This document shows positions 1 to 7,110 of a stretch of 20,791 bases of DNA, piece after piece; position 1 is the stretch's first letter, and the number at the start of each line of letters is the position of its first letter. A model generated the notes under the pieces. The model worked only from the letters and a program-made list of their open reading frames with translations, did no database searches and had not been told where the DNA came from. Location: the NCBI GenBank assembly GCA_041477815.1, contig JBGOUV010000071.1:1-20791 (forward strand), read 5' to 3'. Origin of the DNA: JBGOUV01 sp041477815. Lineage in GTDB: Bacteria; Acidobacteriota; Terriglobia; Bryobacterales; JACQDG01. The position numbers and the translations under genes are program-made.

Positions 1-1401
1 GGTGGCTTGGCCGGCCTGCTGGCGGCGCGCTGGATCACCGACCTGCTCCTGCTATTCGTCGCCGAGCCGGATCGTCCCTGGCTGCGATTCCAGGCCAGCC
101 CGGCGGTGCTGGTGGCGAGCATCGGGCTGACGCTCGCGGCTGGTTTCCTATTCGGCTTGCTGCCGGGGATTCGCGCGTCGCGGGTGAGCCCCGAGGCGAT
201 GCTGCGAGCAAACTCGGCGTCCGTAACGGGCCGCCGCGGCCGCGTCTCGCAAGCGGTTCTGGCGGGACAACTGGCGGCATCGCTCGTATTGGTAGTCTCG
301 GCCGCGCTCTTTGCCCGCACCTTGTGGAACTTGAACAGCACCTCCGGCGGCTTCGACAGGAAGACGGTAGTGTATGGCCGGCCGAACTTCTTCCGAGCGC
401 AGTTCCCGCGGGACCGCATACCTGGCGTGATGAAGGAGGTGCTCGATCGGCTCCGCCGCTCACCCCACGTCGCCCAGGTCAGCCTAGGTAGTCCGCCCAT
501 CCTCGAGGGCGGCTCGGGATGGGCCTGGGTGACTGTTCCCGGTTACGCGCTGGCCCCGGGCGAAGGCAACGTGGCTTACGGCAACAACTCCGCCCCCGGC
601 TACTTCCAGACCCTGGGTATTCCCATGATCGCAGGACGCGACTTCGAGGAACGCGACCGCGTTCCTGGGGCCAGCGTCGCGATCGTAAACGACAAGCTCG
701 CCCGGCATTACTTCCAGGGCAGGAATCCACTGGGACAGAAAATCCAGTACGGAACGAGGCCCCGTCCACTGGAAATCGTCGGGGTGGTCCAAGACATCAA
801 GGATGTCAGCCTGCGGGAACCTCCCCAAGAGTTGGTTTATCTTCCGGTGGCGGCAGATCGTTGGGGCGCGATCGTGGCGCGGGCGAAGCCGGGCGTTGCG
901 CCGCCCGTGGTTGAGGCTGAGATCCGCTCGGCCTTTGCCGCGGCGGCGAAAGAGGTTCCCGTGGAAACCGGGAGCCTCGAGGAAGCGGTGCAGCGCTCGC
1001 TCGGCCGCGATCGCCTGGTCGCGCGGCTCTCGGCGGCCTTCGGGGTCCTGGGAGTCCTGCTGGCCTCCATCGGCCTGTATGGCGCCATGGCCCATGCCGT
1101 GAGCAGCCGCACGCGCGAGATCGGCATCCGCATCGCCGTGGGGGCGGACGCCTGGGATGTCATACGGATGGTCCTCCAGCAGAGCCTGCGGGTGACCGGG
1201 CTGGGCATCCTGATCGGGTTGCCCGCCGCCATCGCCGGATCGCGCCTCGTCGGGTCGCTGCTGTTCGAAGTATCGCCCTCCGACCCGCTGACGCTGGCGG
1301 TTTCGGCGGCAGTCCTCGCCGCGGCCGCCTTGCTGGCCGCCTGGTGGCCGGCCCGCCGCGCGGCGCGTCTCGACCCCTCGCGAGCCCTGCGCTGTGAATA
1401 G
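1..1401 (+). CDS. ABC transporter permease, ADOP/MacB-FtsX type (5' end outside window)
   Basis: The gene is open at the window edge, so only the C-terminal 466 residues are visible. The order is the end of one FtsX-like membrane domain, a linker, a MacB-type periplasmic core domain (about residues 110-330) and a second FtsX domain with three hydrophobic segments. The second FtsX domain contains the typical RTREIGIRIAVGA stretch, and the protein ends in a PARRAARLDPSRALR tail. Two FtsX/MacB units in one chain is the layout of the acidobacterial duplicated orphan permeases. These are inner-membrane proteins of the MacB superfamily that usually lack a fused ATPase and whose substrates are mostly unknown. 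No ATPase gene is visible nearby. The gene ends in TAG, and about 150 bases of repeat-containing spacer follow before the next gene. Family assignment is confident; substrate is unknown. Confidence 0.9.
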   Translation, partial: GGLAGLLAARWITDLLLLFVAEPDRPWLRFQASPAVLVASIGLTLAAGFLFGLLPGIRASRVSPEAMLRANSASVTGRRGRVSQAVLAGQLAASLVLVVSAALFARTLWNLNSTSGGFDRKTVVYGRPNFFRAQFPRDRIPGVMKEVLDRLRRSPHVAQVSLGSPPILEGGSGWAWVTVPGYALAPGEGNVAYGNNSAPGYFQTLGIPMIAGRDFEERDRVPGASVAIVNDKLARHYFQGRNPLGQKIQYGTRPRPLEIVGVVQDIKDVSLREPPQELVYLPVAADRWGAIVARAKPGVAPPVVEAEIRSAFAAAAKEVPVETGSLEEAVQRSLGRDRLVARLSAAFGVLGVLLASIGLYGAMAHAVSSRTREIGIRIAVGADAWDVIRMVLQQSLRVTGLGILIGLPAAIAGSRLVGSLLFEVSPSDPLTLAVSAAVLAAAALLAAWWPARRAARLDPSRALRCE

Positions 1402-1454
1402 CTGTCCCTGGAGTTTCCACATTTTCGGAAACCTCGGTCGGCCAGGTGGTTTGC

Positions 1455-1475
1455 CCACGATCCACGATCCACGAT
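1455..1475. repeat. Tandem repeat of CCACGAT, three units
   Basis: Three exact head-to-tail copies of the 7-mer CCACGAT lie directly before the hairpin at 1477-1500, in the spacer between the permease and the EF-G-like gene. The unit is too short and has no spacers, so it is not a CRISPR. Confidence 0.85.
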
Positions 1476-1476
1476 C

Positions 1477-1500
1477 TGGGACAGGCGGAGGCCTGTCCCA
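1477..1500. repeat. REP-like perfect hairpin, copy 1
   Basis: TGGGACAGGC pairs perfectly with GCCTGTCCCA across the four-base loop GGAG. A diverged copy with the same loop lies at 17223-17250, so this looks like a dispersed palindromic element. No T-run follows, so it is not a canonical intrinsic terminator, although it could still attenuate read-through from the permease gene. Confidence 0.75.
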
Positions 1501-1512
1501 CAACCCGACTGT

Positions 1513-1540
1513 GGTACGATGCTCAATTTGAGCAGGTACC
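1513..1540 (+). promoter_or_regulatory. Inverted repeat / stem-loop ahead of EF-G-like gene
   Basis: TGCTCAA and TTGAGCA are perfect inverted copies around one T (1520-1534). They are flanked by a second pair, GGTAC at 1513-1517 and GTACC at 1536-1540. It ends 10 bases before the ATG at 1551, so it is either an operator or a 5' leader hairpin that would mask translation initiation. A TACGAT -10-like hexamer at 1515-1520 overlaps it, but no good -35 was found. Function is inferred. Confidence 0.4.
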
Positions 1541-1550
1541 CGTCACCCCC

Positions 1551-3623
1551 ATGAAAGTCTACGAAGGCAAGGACATCCGCAATATCGGCGTCGTCGGACA
1601 TGGCGATCACGGCAAGACCACCCTGGCCGCCGCTTTCCTCTTTACCGGCGGAGCCACCAACCGGCTCACCCGCGTCGAGGAGGGCAACACCGTCACCGAC
1701 TTCGACGACGAGGAGCAGGCCCGCAAGATCACCATCTCCTCGGCGGTGGCCTACCTGGAGTGGAACAAGGTCAAGCTGAACTTCATCGACACCCCGGGCT
1801 ACAACATCTTCCTGCACGACACCAAGGGCGCCCTTATCGCCGCCGACTCCGCCCTGGTGGTGGTCGACGCCGTGGGCGGCCTGCAGGTGCAGACCGAGAA
1901 GGTGTGGTCCTACGCCGATGAGTTCGAGCTGCCCCGGGCCATCGTGGTCAACAAGCTGGACCGCGAGCGGGCCAGCTTCGAGCGCGCGGTGGCGGGTGTC
2001 AATGAGGTTTTCGGCCGGACAGCGGTGCCGATCCAGATTCCTATTGGCGAGGAGCGCGATTTTCAGGTGGTGGCCGACCTGGTGACCATGAAGGCCTACA
2101 CCTATCAGCCCGATGGGAACGGCAAGGGGACCGAGGGCCTCATTCCGGCCCACTTGGCCGAGGTCGCCCAGAAGGGCCACGAGGCCCTGATCGAGATGAT
2201 CGCCGAGGGCAACGACGCTCTCCTCGAAGAGTTCTTCGATTCAGGAACGCTCTCGCCCGAGCACTTTGTGGACGGCCTGCGCGACGCCGTTCGCGGGCGG
2301 CGGATCTGCCCTATCCTGTGCGCTTCGGCCACGCGCAACATGGGCACGGACCTGATCCTGAACTTCCTCGCGGCCAACATGCCGTCGCCGGTCGACCGGG
2401 GCGAGGTAGCCGGACGCAAGATCTCCGACAGCCAGCCCGTCAGCTTGTTTGTCTACAAGACCGTCGCCGACGCCTTCCTCGGCCGGGTGACCTATTTCAA
2501 GGTCATGTCGGGGGTGCTGAAGAACGACGCCAATATCCACAACCACACCCGCAACGCGCCGGAGCGGTTGTCCCACATCGGGCTCCTGTTCGGCAAGACC
2601 ATCACCCCCATCACCGAGCTGCACGCCGGCGACCTGGGGGCGGTGGCCAAGCTGAAAGAGACCGTCACCGGCGATTCGCTCGGCGAGAAGGCCTCGCCCG
2701 TGACTTTCCCGACGGTCCAGTTGCCGGTGCCAGCCATCGCCTATGCCCTGGAGCCGAAGTCCCGCCAGGACGAGGACCGCATGGGTCAGGCCATCCACCG
2801 CATCCTCGAAGAAGACACCTCGCTGAAGTTCTACCGCGACGCCCAGACCAAGGAGTTCCTGCTCGCCGGGAGCGGCCAGCAGCATATCGAGGTGATCGTC
2901 AGCCGTTTGAAGAAGCGCTACAGCGTCGAAGTGACCCTGAAGTCGCCCAAGATCCCCTACCGGGAGACCATTCGGGGCCGTGCCGACGTCCAGGGCCGCC
3001 ACAAGAAGCAGACCGGCGGCCACGGCCAGTTCGGCGACTGCAAGATCAAGATGGAGCCCCTTCCTCGCGGCGCCAACTTCGAGTTCGTCAACGAGATCTT
3101 CGGCGGATCCATCCCCAAGAACTTCATCCCGGCGGTGGAGAAGGGCATCATCGACGCCGCCGAGAAGGGATTCCTGGCCGGGTTTCCGGTGGTGGACTTC
3201 CGGGTGATCCTCTACGACGGCTCCTATCACGACGTGGATAGCTCGGAGCTGGCCTTCAAGCTGGCCGGGCGCAAGGCCTTCAAGGCGGGCATGGAGCAGG
3301 CCAAGCCGTCCTTGCTCGAGCCGATCATGAACGTGGAGATCCACACTCCCATGGAATTCGCCGGCGACCTCATGGGCGACCTCAACAGCCGCCGCGGCCG
3401 CATCGCCGGCATGGACACCAAGGGTAATAACCAGATTGTCAAGGCCCATGTTCCTATGGCCGAGATGCTCAGCTACGCCAATGACCTCACTTCTATGACC
3501 CAGGGCCGCGCCTCTTATACAATGGAGTTTGCCGGCTACGAGTTCGTGCCTGCCCACATCGCCGAGAAAGTGATCGACAAGGCCAAGGCCGAGCGCGCCG
3601 GCATAGAAGAAGAAGAGGAGTAG
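1551..3623 (+). CDS. fusA: Elongation factor G-like translational GTPase (EF-G2 type)
   Basis: This 690-residue protein has the full EF-G layout: G domain, domain II, and domains III-V. The P-loop GHGDHGKT is at 16-23, the switch II motif DTPGY at 80-84, NKLD at 134-137, and a domain IV stretch GGHGQFGD. EF-G moves tRNA and mRNA through the ribosome or helps recycle it, using GTP. The G motifs differ from canonical EF-G: GHGDHGKT replaces GHVDAGKT, and Tyr84 replaces the catalytic His of DTPGH. These features fit the EF-G-like paralogue family (for example mycobacterial FusA2), so a specialised rather than main EF-G role is likely. I chose ATG 1551 because homology starts right after it; an upstream in-frame start at 1446 would run through the repeat hairpin. 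The stop lies 5 bases before the next gene, suggesting translational coupling. Confidence 0.9.
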   Translation: MKVYEGKDIRNIGVVGHGDHGKTTLAAAFLFTGGATNRLTRVEEGNTVTDFDDEEQARKITISSAVAYLEWNKVKLNFIDTPGYNIFLHDTKGALIAADSALVVVDAVGGLQVQTEKVWSYADEFELPRAIVVNKLDRERASFERAVAGVNEVFGRTAVPIQIPIGEERDFQVVADLVTMKAYTYQPDGNGKGTEGLIPAHLAEVAQKGHEALIEMIAEGNDALLEEFFDSGTLSPEHFVDGLRDAVRGRRICPILCASATRNMGTDLILNFLAANMPSPVDRGEVAGRKISDSQPVSLFVYKTVADAFLGRVTYFKVMSGVLKNDANIHNHTRNAPERLSHIGLLFGKTITPITELHAGDLGAVAKLKETVTGDSLGEKASPVTFPTVQLPVPAIAYALEPKSRQDEDRMGQAIHRILEEDTSLKFYRDAQTKEFLLAGSGQQHIEVIVSRLKKRYSVEVTLKSPKIPYRETIRGRADVQGRHKKQTGGHGQFGDCKIKMEPLPRGANFEFVNEIFGGSIPKNFIPAVEKGIIDAAEKGFLAGFPVVDFRVILYDGSYHDVDSSELAFKLAGRKAFKAGMEQAKPSLLEPIMNVEIHTPMEFAGDLMGDLNSRRGRIAGMDTKGNNQIVKAHVPMAEMLSYANDLTSMTQGRASYTMEFAGYEFVPAHIAEKVIDKAKAERAGIEEEEE

Positions 3624-3628
3624 GTGTC

Positions 3629-4684
3629 ATGAAAGCAATCATCCTGATAGCGGCGCTGGCTGTCGTGTCTCGCGCCGACGTGAAAACCGAGGAAAAAACT
3701 CAGCTCAAGATGGAAGGCATGATAGGCCGCATGGCCGGGATGTTCGGAGGCAAGGCGGCCCGCGAGGGGACGGTCAATACCGTGGCGGTGAAGGGCAACC
3801 GGAAGATGACCGTAAACGACGCCACCGGCCAGATCATCGACCTCGACGAAGAGAAGATCTACGAGCTGGACATCAAAGGCAAGTCGTACAAGGTGACCAC
3901 GTTTGCCGAGATGCGCCGGCGTATCGAGGAAGCCCGCGAGCGCGCCGCCAAGGCGCCGCGCGAGCCGAGCGAGCCGGCCCCCGCCCGCCAGCAGCAAGGC
4001 GAGCAGCCGCAAATGGAGATCGACTTCGCGATCAAGGAGTCGGGTCAGAAGAAAAACATCAACGGCTACGACTGCCGCGAGGTGGTGATGACGATTACCA
4101 CCCGGCAGAAAGGCAAGACACTCGAAGAGGCCGGCGGGATGGTCATGACCTCGAATCTGTGGCTGGCCCCGAAGATCGCGGCCATGAAGGAGATTGCCGA
4201 CTTCGACCTCCGCTACGCCCAAAAGATGTCGAGTGTGTTCTTTCCAGGCGGAGCCGAGCAGATGGCGGCCATGTCGGCCATGTACCCGGGCATGAAGGAG
4301 GCGATGGGCCGGTTTCAGAAAGAAAACGTAAACATGGACGGAACGGCGGTCCTGACCGTCACCACCATGGAGACGGTCGCCGGTGTGCAGCAGGGCGCTC
4401 AGCAGGCCGCCCAGCAGGAGAGACCGCAGGCGCAGCGGCAGCCGCAAAACGAGGGCAACACCGACATCACCTCGGTGCGGGGTTTGGGGGGTCTGCTGGG
4501 CCGCAAGATGGCCAAGCGCAAGACCGAGAGCGATGCCCCCCCGGCCGCGACCGGAGCCGCGGGCGCCGGCGGACCCAAGAACCGCGCCGTCCTCATGACC
4601 ACCAACCATGAGCTCGTCAAGGTTTCCACGAGCTTGGCCCCCTCCGATCTTTCCATCCCCGCCGGGTTCAAGGAGAAGAGGTAG
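3629..4684 (+). CDS. Secreted protein of unknown function
   Basis: I do not recognise this 351-residue protein with confidence. It opens with a short signal peptide (MKAIILIAALAVVSRA) that predicts export. The body has repeated beta-type segments such as VAVKGNRKMTVNDATGQIIDLDEEKIYELDIKGKSY broken across a charged region, and a later KKNINGYDCREVVM segment. This is reminiscent of the DUF4412/LolA-like periplasmic fold, where extracted lipids or substrates are bound, but that is tentative. Two low-complexity stretches, rich in Arg/Ala/Pro/Gln near 95-128 and Gln/Ala near 252-275, look like flexible linkers. The ribosome-binding GGAG overlaps the end of the EF-G-like gene just upstream, so the two are probably one transcript, although no functional link is obvious. 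Confidence 0.8.
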   Translation: MKAIILIAALAVVSRADVKTEEKTQLKMEGMIGRMAGMFGGKAAREGTVNTVAVKGNRKMTVNDATGQIIDLDEEKIYELDIKGKSYKVTTFAEMRRRIEEARERAAKAPREPSEPAPARQQQGEQPQMEIDFAIKESGQKKNINGYDCREVVMTITTRQKGKTLEEAGGMVMTSNLWLAPKIAAMKEIADFDLRYAQKMSSVFFPGGAEQMAAMSAMYPGMKEAMGRFQKENVNMDGTAVLTVTTMETVAGVQQGAQQAAQQERPQAQRQPQNEGNTDITSVRGLGGLLGRKMAKRKTESDAPPAATGAAGAGGPKNRAVLMTTNHELVKVSTSLAPSDLSIPAGFKEKR

Positions 4685-4949
4685 CTGCTCGATCTGGCCC
4701 GCGTAAGCCCCGAAAGCTGTGCCGCATTCCTGCAACGGTTTGCAGCGCAACTGTCGTGTTTCCGGTTTGGGCGTTTGCACTAAGCCGCTGGCGCGGCGGA
4801 CGCTACGCGTGCGTAGGTTGGGACGTTCTGGTGTGGAGGGCGCAAGCCATGTTTAGAGGGGTGGCTCCGCGTCCAGGGTGAAGTTTCCGGCTCACGGGCA
4901 CAGATAGCGCTCCATACCGATATTGTCGGGTCGCAGAAAGGAGGTTTCT
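4685..4949. other. Non-coding spacer before integrase scar
   Basis: No convincing gene was found here. Small inverted repeats are present: CTGCAA/TTGCAG at 4730-4745 with loop CGGT, and CTACGC/GCGTAG at 4803-4816. The first could be a weak end signal for the EF-G operon but has no T-run. The stretch leads into a mobile-element-like scar at 4950. Confidence 0.5.
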
Positions 4950-4985
4950 GTGACCCTACTTCGTCAACGGATGCTGGAGGAGTAG
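4950..4985 (+). pseudogene. Tyrosine recombinase (integrase) N-terminal scar
   Basis: A strong ribosome-binding site AAGGAGG (4938-4944) sits five bases before GTG 4950, which opens an 11-codon frame reading MTLLRQRMLEE and then TAG. This closely matches the start of many site-specific integrases of the XerD-like/phage type (T-x-L-R-Q-R-M-[IL]-E-[DE], followed in intact genes by MQLR). After the stop, homology disappears and the EamA gene begins within 20 bases. I infer a deleted integrase whose start remained. A short leader peptide for the transporter is the alternative. Confidence 0.45.
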
Positions 4986-5004
4986 ATTGTGGTAGGAATC
5001 TGCC

Positions 5005-5958
5005 ATGGAAGCCACCCATCGCCCGACGTGGAAGACCCTGTTGGCTTTCGCGATTATCTATTTTGTGTGGGGATCCACATTTCTCGCAATTCGTGTTGGC
5101 GTCCGCGAAGTTCCGCCGTTTCTTCTGGCGGCGATGCGTTTCTTGGTTGCGGGACTTGTTCTTTATGGCTGGATGATCGCTCACGGCGAGCGCTCACCGG
5201 CCGGGCGCCAATGGGCGTCAGCATCTTTACTCGCGATCCTGATCTTCGTCCTCGACTACGGACTGTTGTTCTGGGCGGAGCAGCGTGTGCCGTCGGGCAT
5301 TGCTGCGGTCATGATGGCCACGATCCCGGTGTTTATGGCGCTGTCGGAAATCATTTTCCTGCGAACGCAAAGGCTCACCGTCCGCTTAGTCTTGGCGCTC
5401 TTGATCGGGACTGCGGGAGTGGCAGTGCTGCTGAGCCGCTCGTTGAACCTCGGCGGGGCGCCGATCGACGGGGTAGGCGCCGTGGCGCTGCTCGTTGCAT
5501 CGATGAGCTGGTCGGTATCGTCGGCGCTTACGCGCAAGCTGCCACTACCGCCTTCCAAGGTCATGAGCTCGGGGACGCAGATGCTTGTCGGCGGAGTGTT
5601 TCTGGCTCTCACGGCGGCCGCGCTCGGCGAGTTTCGTAATTTTCATCCGTGGACCGTCTCACGCGGAGCGTGGCTCTCGTTGCTCTACCTGATTGTCGCC
5701 GGCTCTATCATCGCGTTTACCGCCTACGTGTGGCTGATTCATCATGAATCGCCGACAAAAGTAGGGACCTATGCGTACGTGAATCCGGTTGTGGCTGTGC
5801 TGGTTGGATATTTCCTGGGCGGCGAAGCTCTTGACCTGCGAACGATTCTGGGAGCTACGTTTGTTTTAATCAGCGTGGTGGTGATCACCATGACGCGGGC
5901 GAAGAAGCCGATAGCGGCACTCCCGGTGAAAGATACGACAGAAGGCGTGGGATCGTAA
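5005..5958 (+). CDS. EamA-family (DMT superfamily) transporter
   Basis: The protein has 317 residues with about ten hydrophobic helices arranged as two EamA repeats. The N-terminal FAIIYFVWGSTFLAIR signature is typical of the family. EamA proteins are inner-membrane carriers that mostly export amino acids, metabolites or drugs; the substrate cannot be read from sequence. A TAGGAA ribosome site lies six bases before ATG 5005. Base composition is visibly lower in GC, with more A/T-ending codons than its neighbours, and an integrase-start scar lies immediately upstream. Both suggest horizontal arrival. It appears monocistronic, because a 240-base spacer separates it from the next gene. Confidence 0.9.
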   Translation: MEATHRPTWKTLLAFAIIYFVWGSTFLAIRVGVREVPPFLLAAMRFLVAGLVLYGWMIAHGERSPAGRQWASASLLAILIFVLDYGLLFWAEQRVPSGIAAVMMATIPVFMALSEIIFLRTQRLTVRLVLALLIGTAGVAVLLSRSLNLGGAPIDGVGAVALLVASMSWSVSSALTRKLPLPPSKVMSSGTQMLVGGVFLALTAAALGEFRNFHPWTVSRGAWLSLLYLIVAGSIIAFTAYVWLIHHESPTKVGTYAYVNPVVAVLVGYFLGGEALDLRTILGATFVLISVVVITMTRAKKPIAALPVKDTTEGVGS

Positions 5959-6186
5959 TCTAGAGGCGCGGCGGACCGTGCCGTTCCGAGTGCATCCTGA
6001 TTCGAGAGGAACGAGTGTTGATCGTCGAAATTGAGCCGCGGCTAACGGCGATCGGCAAAAGGATAGTGGACCAGTTTCAAACTGCCCCCCCCAGCCGCCC
6101 ACCGGCGCCTCCCGCGCGGATTTTTTCCATTTCCTCTTGCCTCCGCCACCGGAAGTATGGTAAACGTCTTGCCAAACGTAAACTTG
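5959..6186. other. Spacer between transporter and lipoprotein genes
   Basis: No gene is supported here. There is a C8 run near 6085 and a T6 run near 6120, the latter preceded by GC-rich sequence that might weakly terminate transcription. AAACGT occurs twice just before the next gene (near 6161 and 6175), possibly a regulatory repeat. Confidence 0.4.
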
Positions 6187-6193
6187 AAGGAGG
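6187..6193 (+). promoter_or_regulatory. Ribosome binding site fixing the lipoprotein start
   Basis: AAGGAGG lies five bases before ATG 6199. It favours that start over the in-frame ATG at 6157, which would add 14 residues ahead of a good lipoprotein signal. Confidence 0.8.
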
Positions 6194-6198
6194 CAACG

Positions 6199-7059
6199 AT
6201 GTCCCAGCGACGGGTAATGGGCGCGTGGGTGGCTTGTACGGCCGTGTTTTCCCTGGTTTCCTGCCAATCCGGACCCCCTCCGGTGAAAATGGGCACGCCC
6301 GACTGGTATTGGCTGTCCGCCAAGGAGCAGTACGCGACCGGCGACCTGGCCAAGACCCAGGAACACCTGGAGAAGATCATGGAGGGCGAGAACCAGTACA
6401 AGGCCAAGGCCTCCATCTGGCACCTGGTGCTGCTGGCGGGCATGGCCCGGGGCCACCGGGTGTTAGCCGACGCCTACGAAGACGGCGCCCCCGGGGCCAA
6501 GGCGCAAACGGCCGAGTTCCGCCGCACGGTCAACGACCAGCGCCGCACTTCGCGCCAGTACAGTATCGAGCTGGCCGAGGGGGTCACCCGGTTCCAGAAG
6601 GAAACAGCCAGCGCCGAGAAAGTCGCCCTGGAGTTCCCCTTCCCCTCGGGTAACGCGTCGGAGGCCGCGATCCTCCTCAATATCCGCAAGGGCAGTCTTC
6701 CCAACGAAGCCGATCGGGCTGCGGTGCACCGCCAGACCATCGCCCGGGGCATGGTGCTCCAGACGGCGGCGGTAGTAGGGGAAGACGTGGCCAAAGCCCA
6801 GGAGTTGTTCAAAACGCTCCCCGTGGAGGTGCCTCGGGCGGTGTTCCTGCAGGGTATGGCCGACAGCATGGCCGAGCAGGCGACCCTGTTTAGCCGCAAG
6901 AAGCTCCAGGAGCCGGACAAGCAGAAGCTCCTGCTGGAACTGGCCTCGGGATGCGCCAAATCCGCCGCTGGGGCTACCTCGGACGACAAATTGAAGAAGA
7001 AAATTAAGGACTTGCAGGCAAAAATCGAAAAGGACCAAAAGAACGTAGGCAAGCTCTAG
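6199..7059 (+). CDS. Predicted lipoprotein, helical, unknown function
   Basis: The 286-residue product begins with a lipoprotein signal. A basic start is followed by a hydrophobic stretch and the lipobox LVSC, with the Cys near residue 23, so it should be lipid-anchored at the inner or outer membrane. The mature part is strongly helical. An early segment (WYWLSAKEQYATGDLAKTQEHLEKI is the general region) resembles a single TPR-like repeat, and the Lys-rich C-terminus is probably coiled coil. I do not recognise a family. An S41-type protein follows 51 bases downstream in the same direction, so both may act in the envelope. Confidence 0.8.
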   Translation: MSQRRVMGAWVACTAVFSLVSCQSGPPPVKMGTPDWYWLSAKEQYATGDLAKTQEHLEKIMEGENQYKAKASIWHLVLLAGMARGHRVLADAYEDGAPGAKAQTAEFRRTVNDQRRTSRQYSIELAEGVTRFQKETASAEKVALEFPFPSGNASEAAILLNIRKGSLPNEADRAAVHRQTIARGMVLQTAAVVGEDVAKAQELFKTLPVEVPRAVFLQGMADSMAEQATLFSRKKLQEPDKQKLLLELASGCAKSAAGATSDDKLKKKIKDLQAKIEKDQKNVGKL

Positions 7060-7110
7060 CACCGGCATCGTGTGATAAAATAAATACGACCGCTTGGAGC
7101 CGGCCCCGGA

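Noticed and set aside
1455..1500. CRISPR array
   Set aside because: The repeat unit is only 7 bases without spacers, followed by one hairpin.
837..2180. Long open frame on the - strand across the permease and EF-G-like genes
   Set aside because: It is antisense to two well-supported genes, and its His/Gly/Arg/Leu-rich composition is what GC-rich coding DNA gives in the reverse frame.
2241..3557. 438-codon open frame antisense to the EF-G-like gene
   Set aside because: No recognisable domain; it mirrors a conserved protein.
7066..7090. Promoter before the S41-like gene (TAAAAT region)
   Set aside because: The -10 is plausible, but no -35 at proper distance was found.
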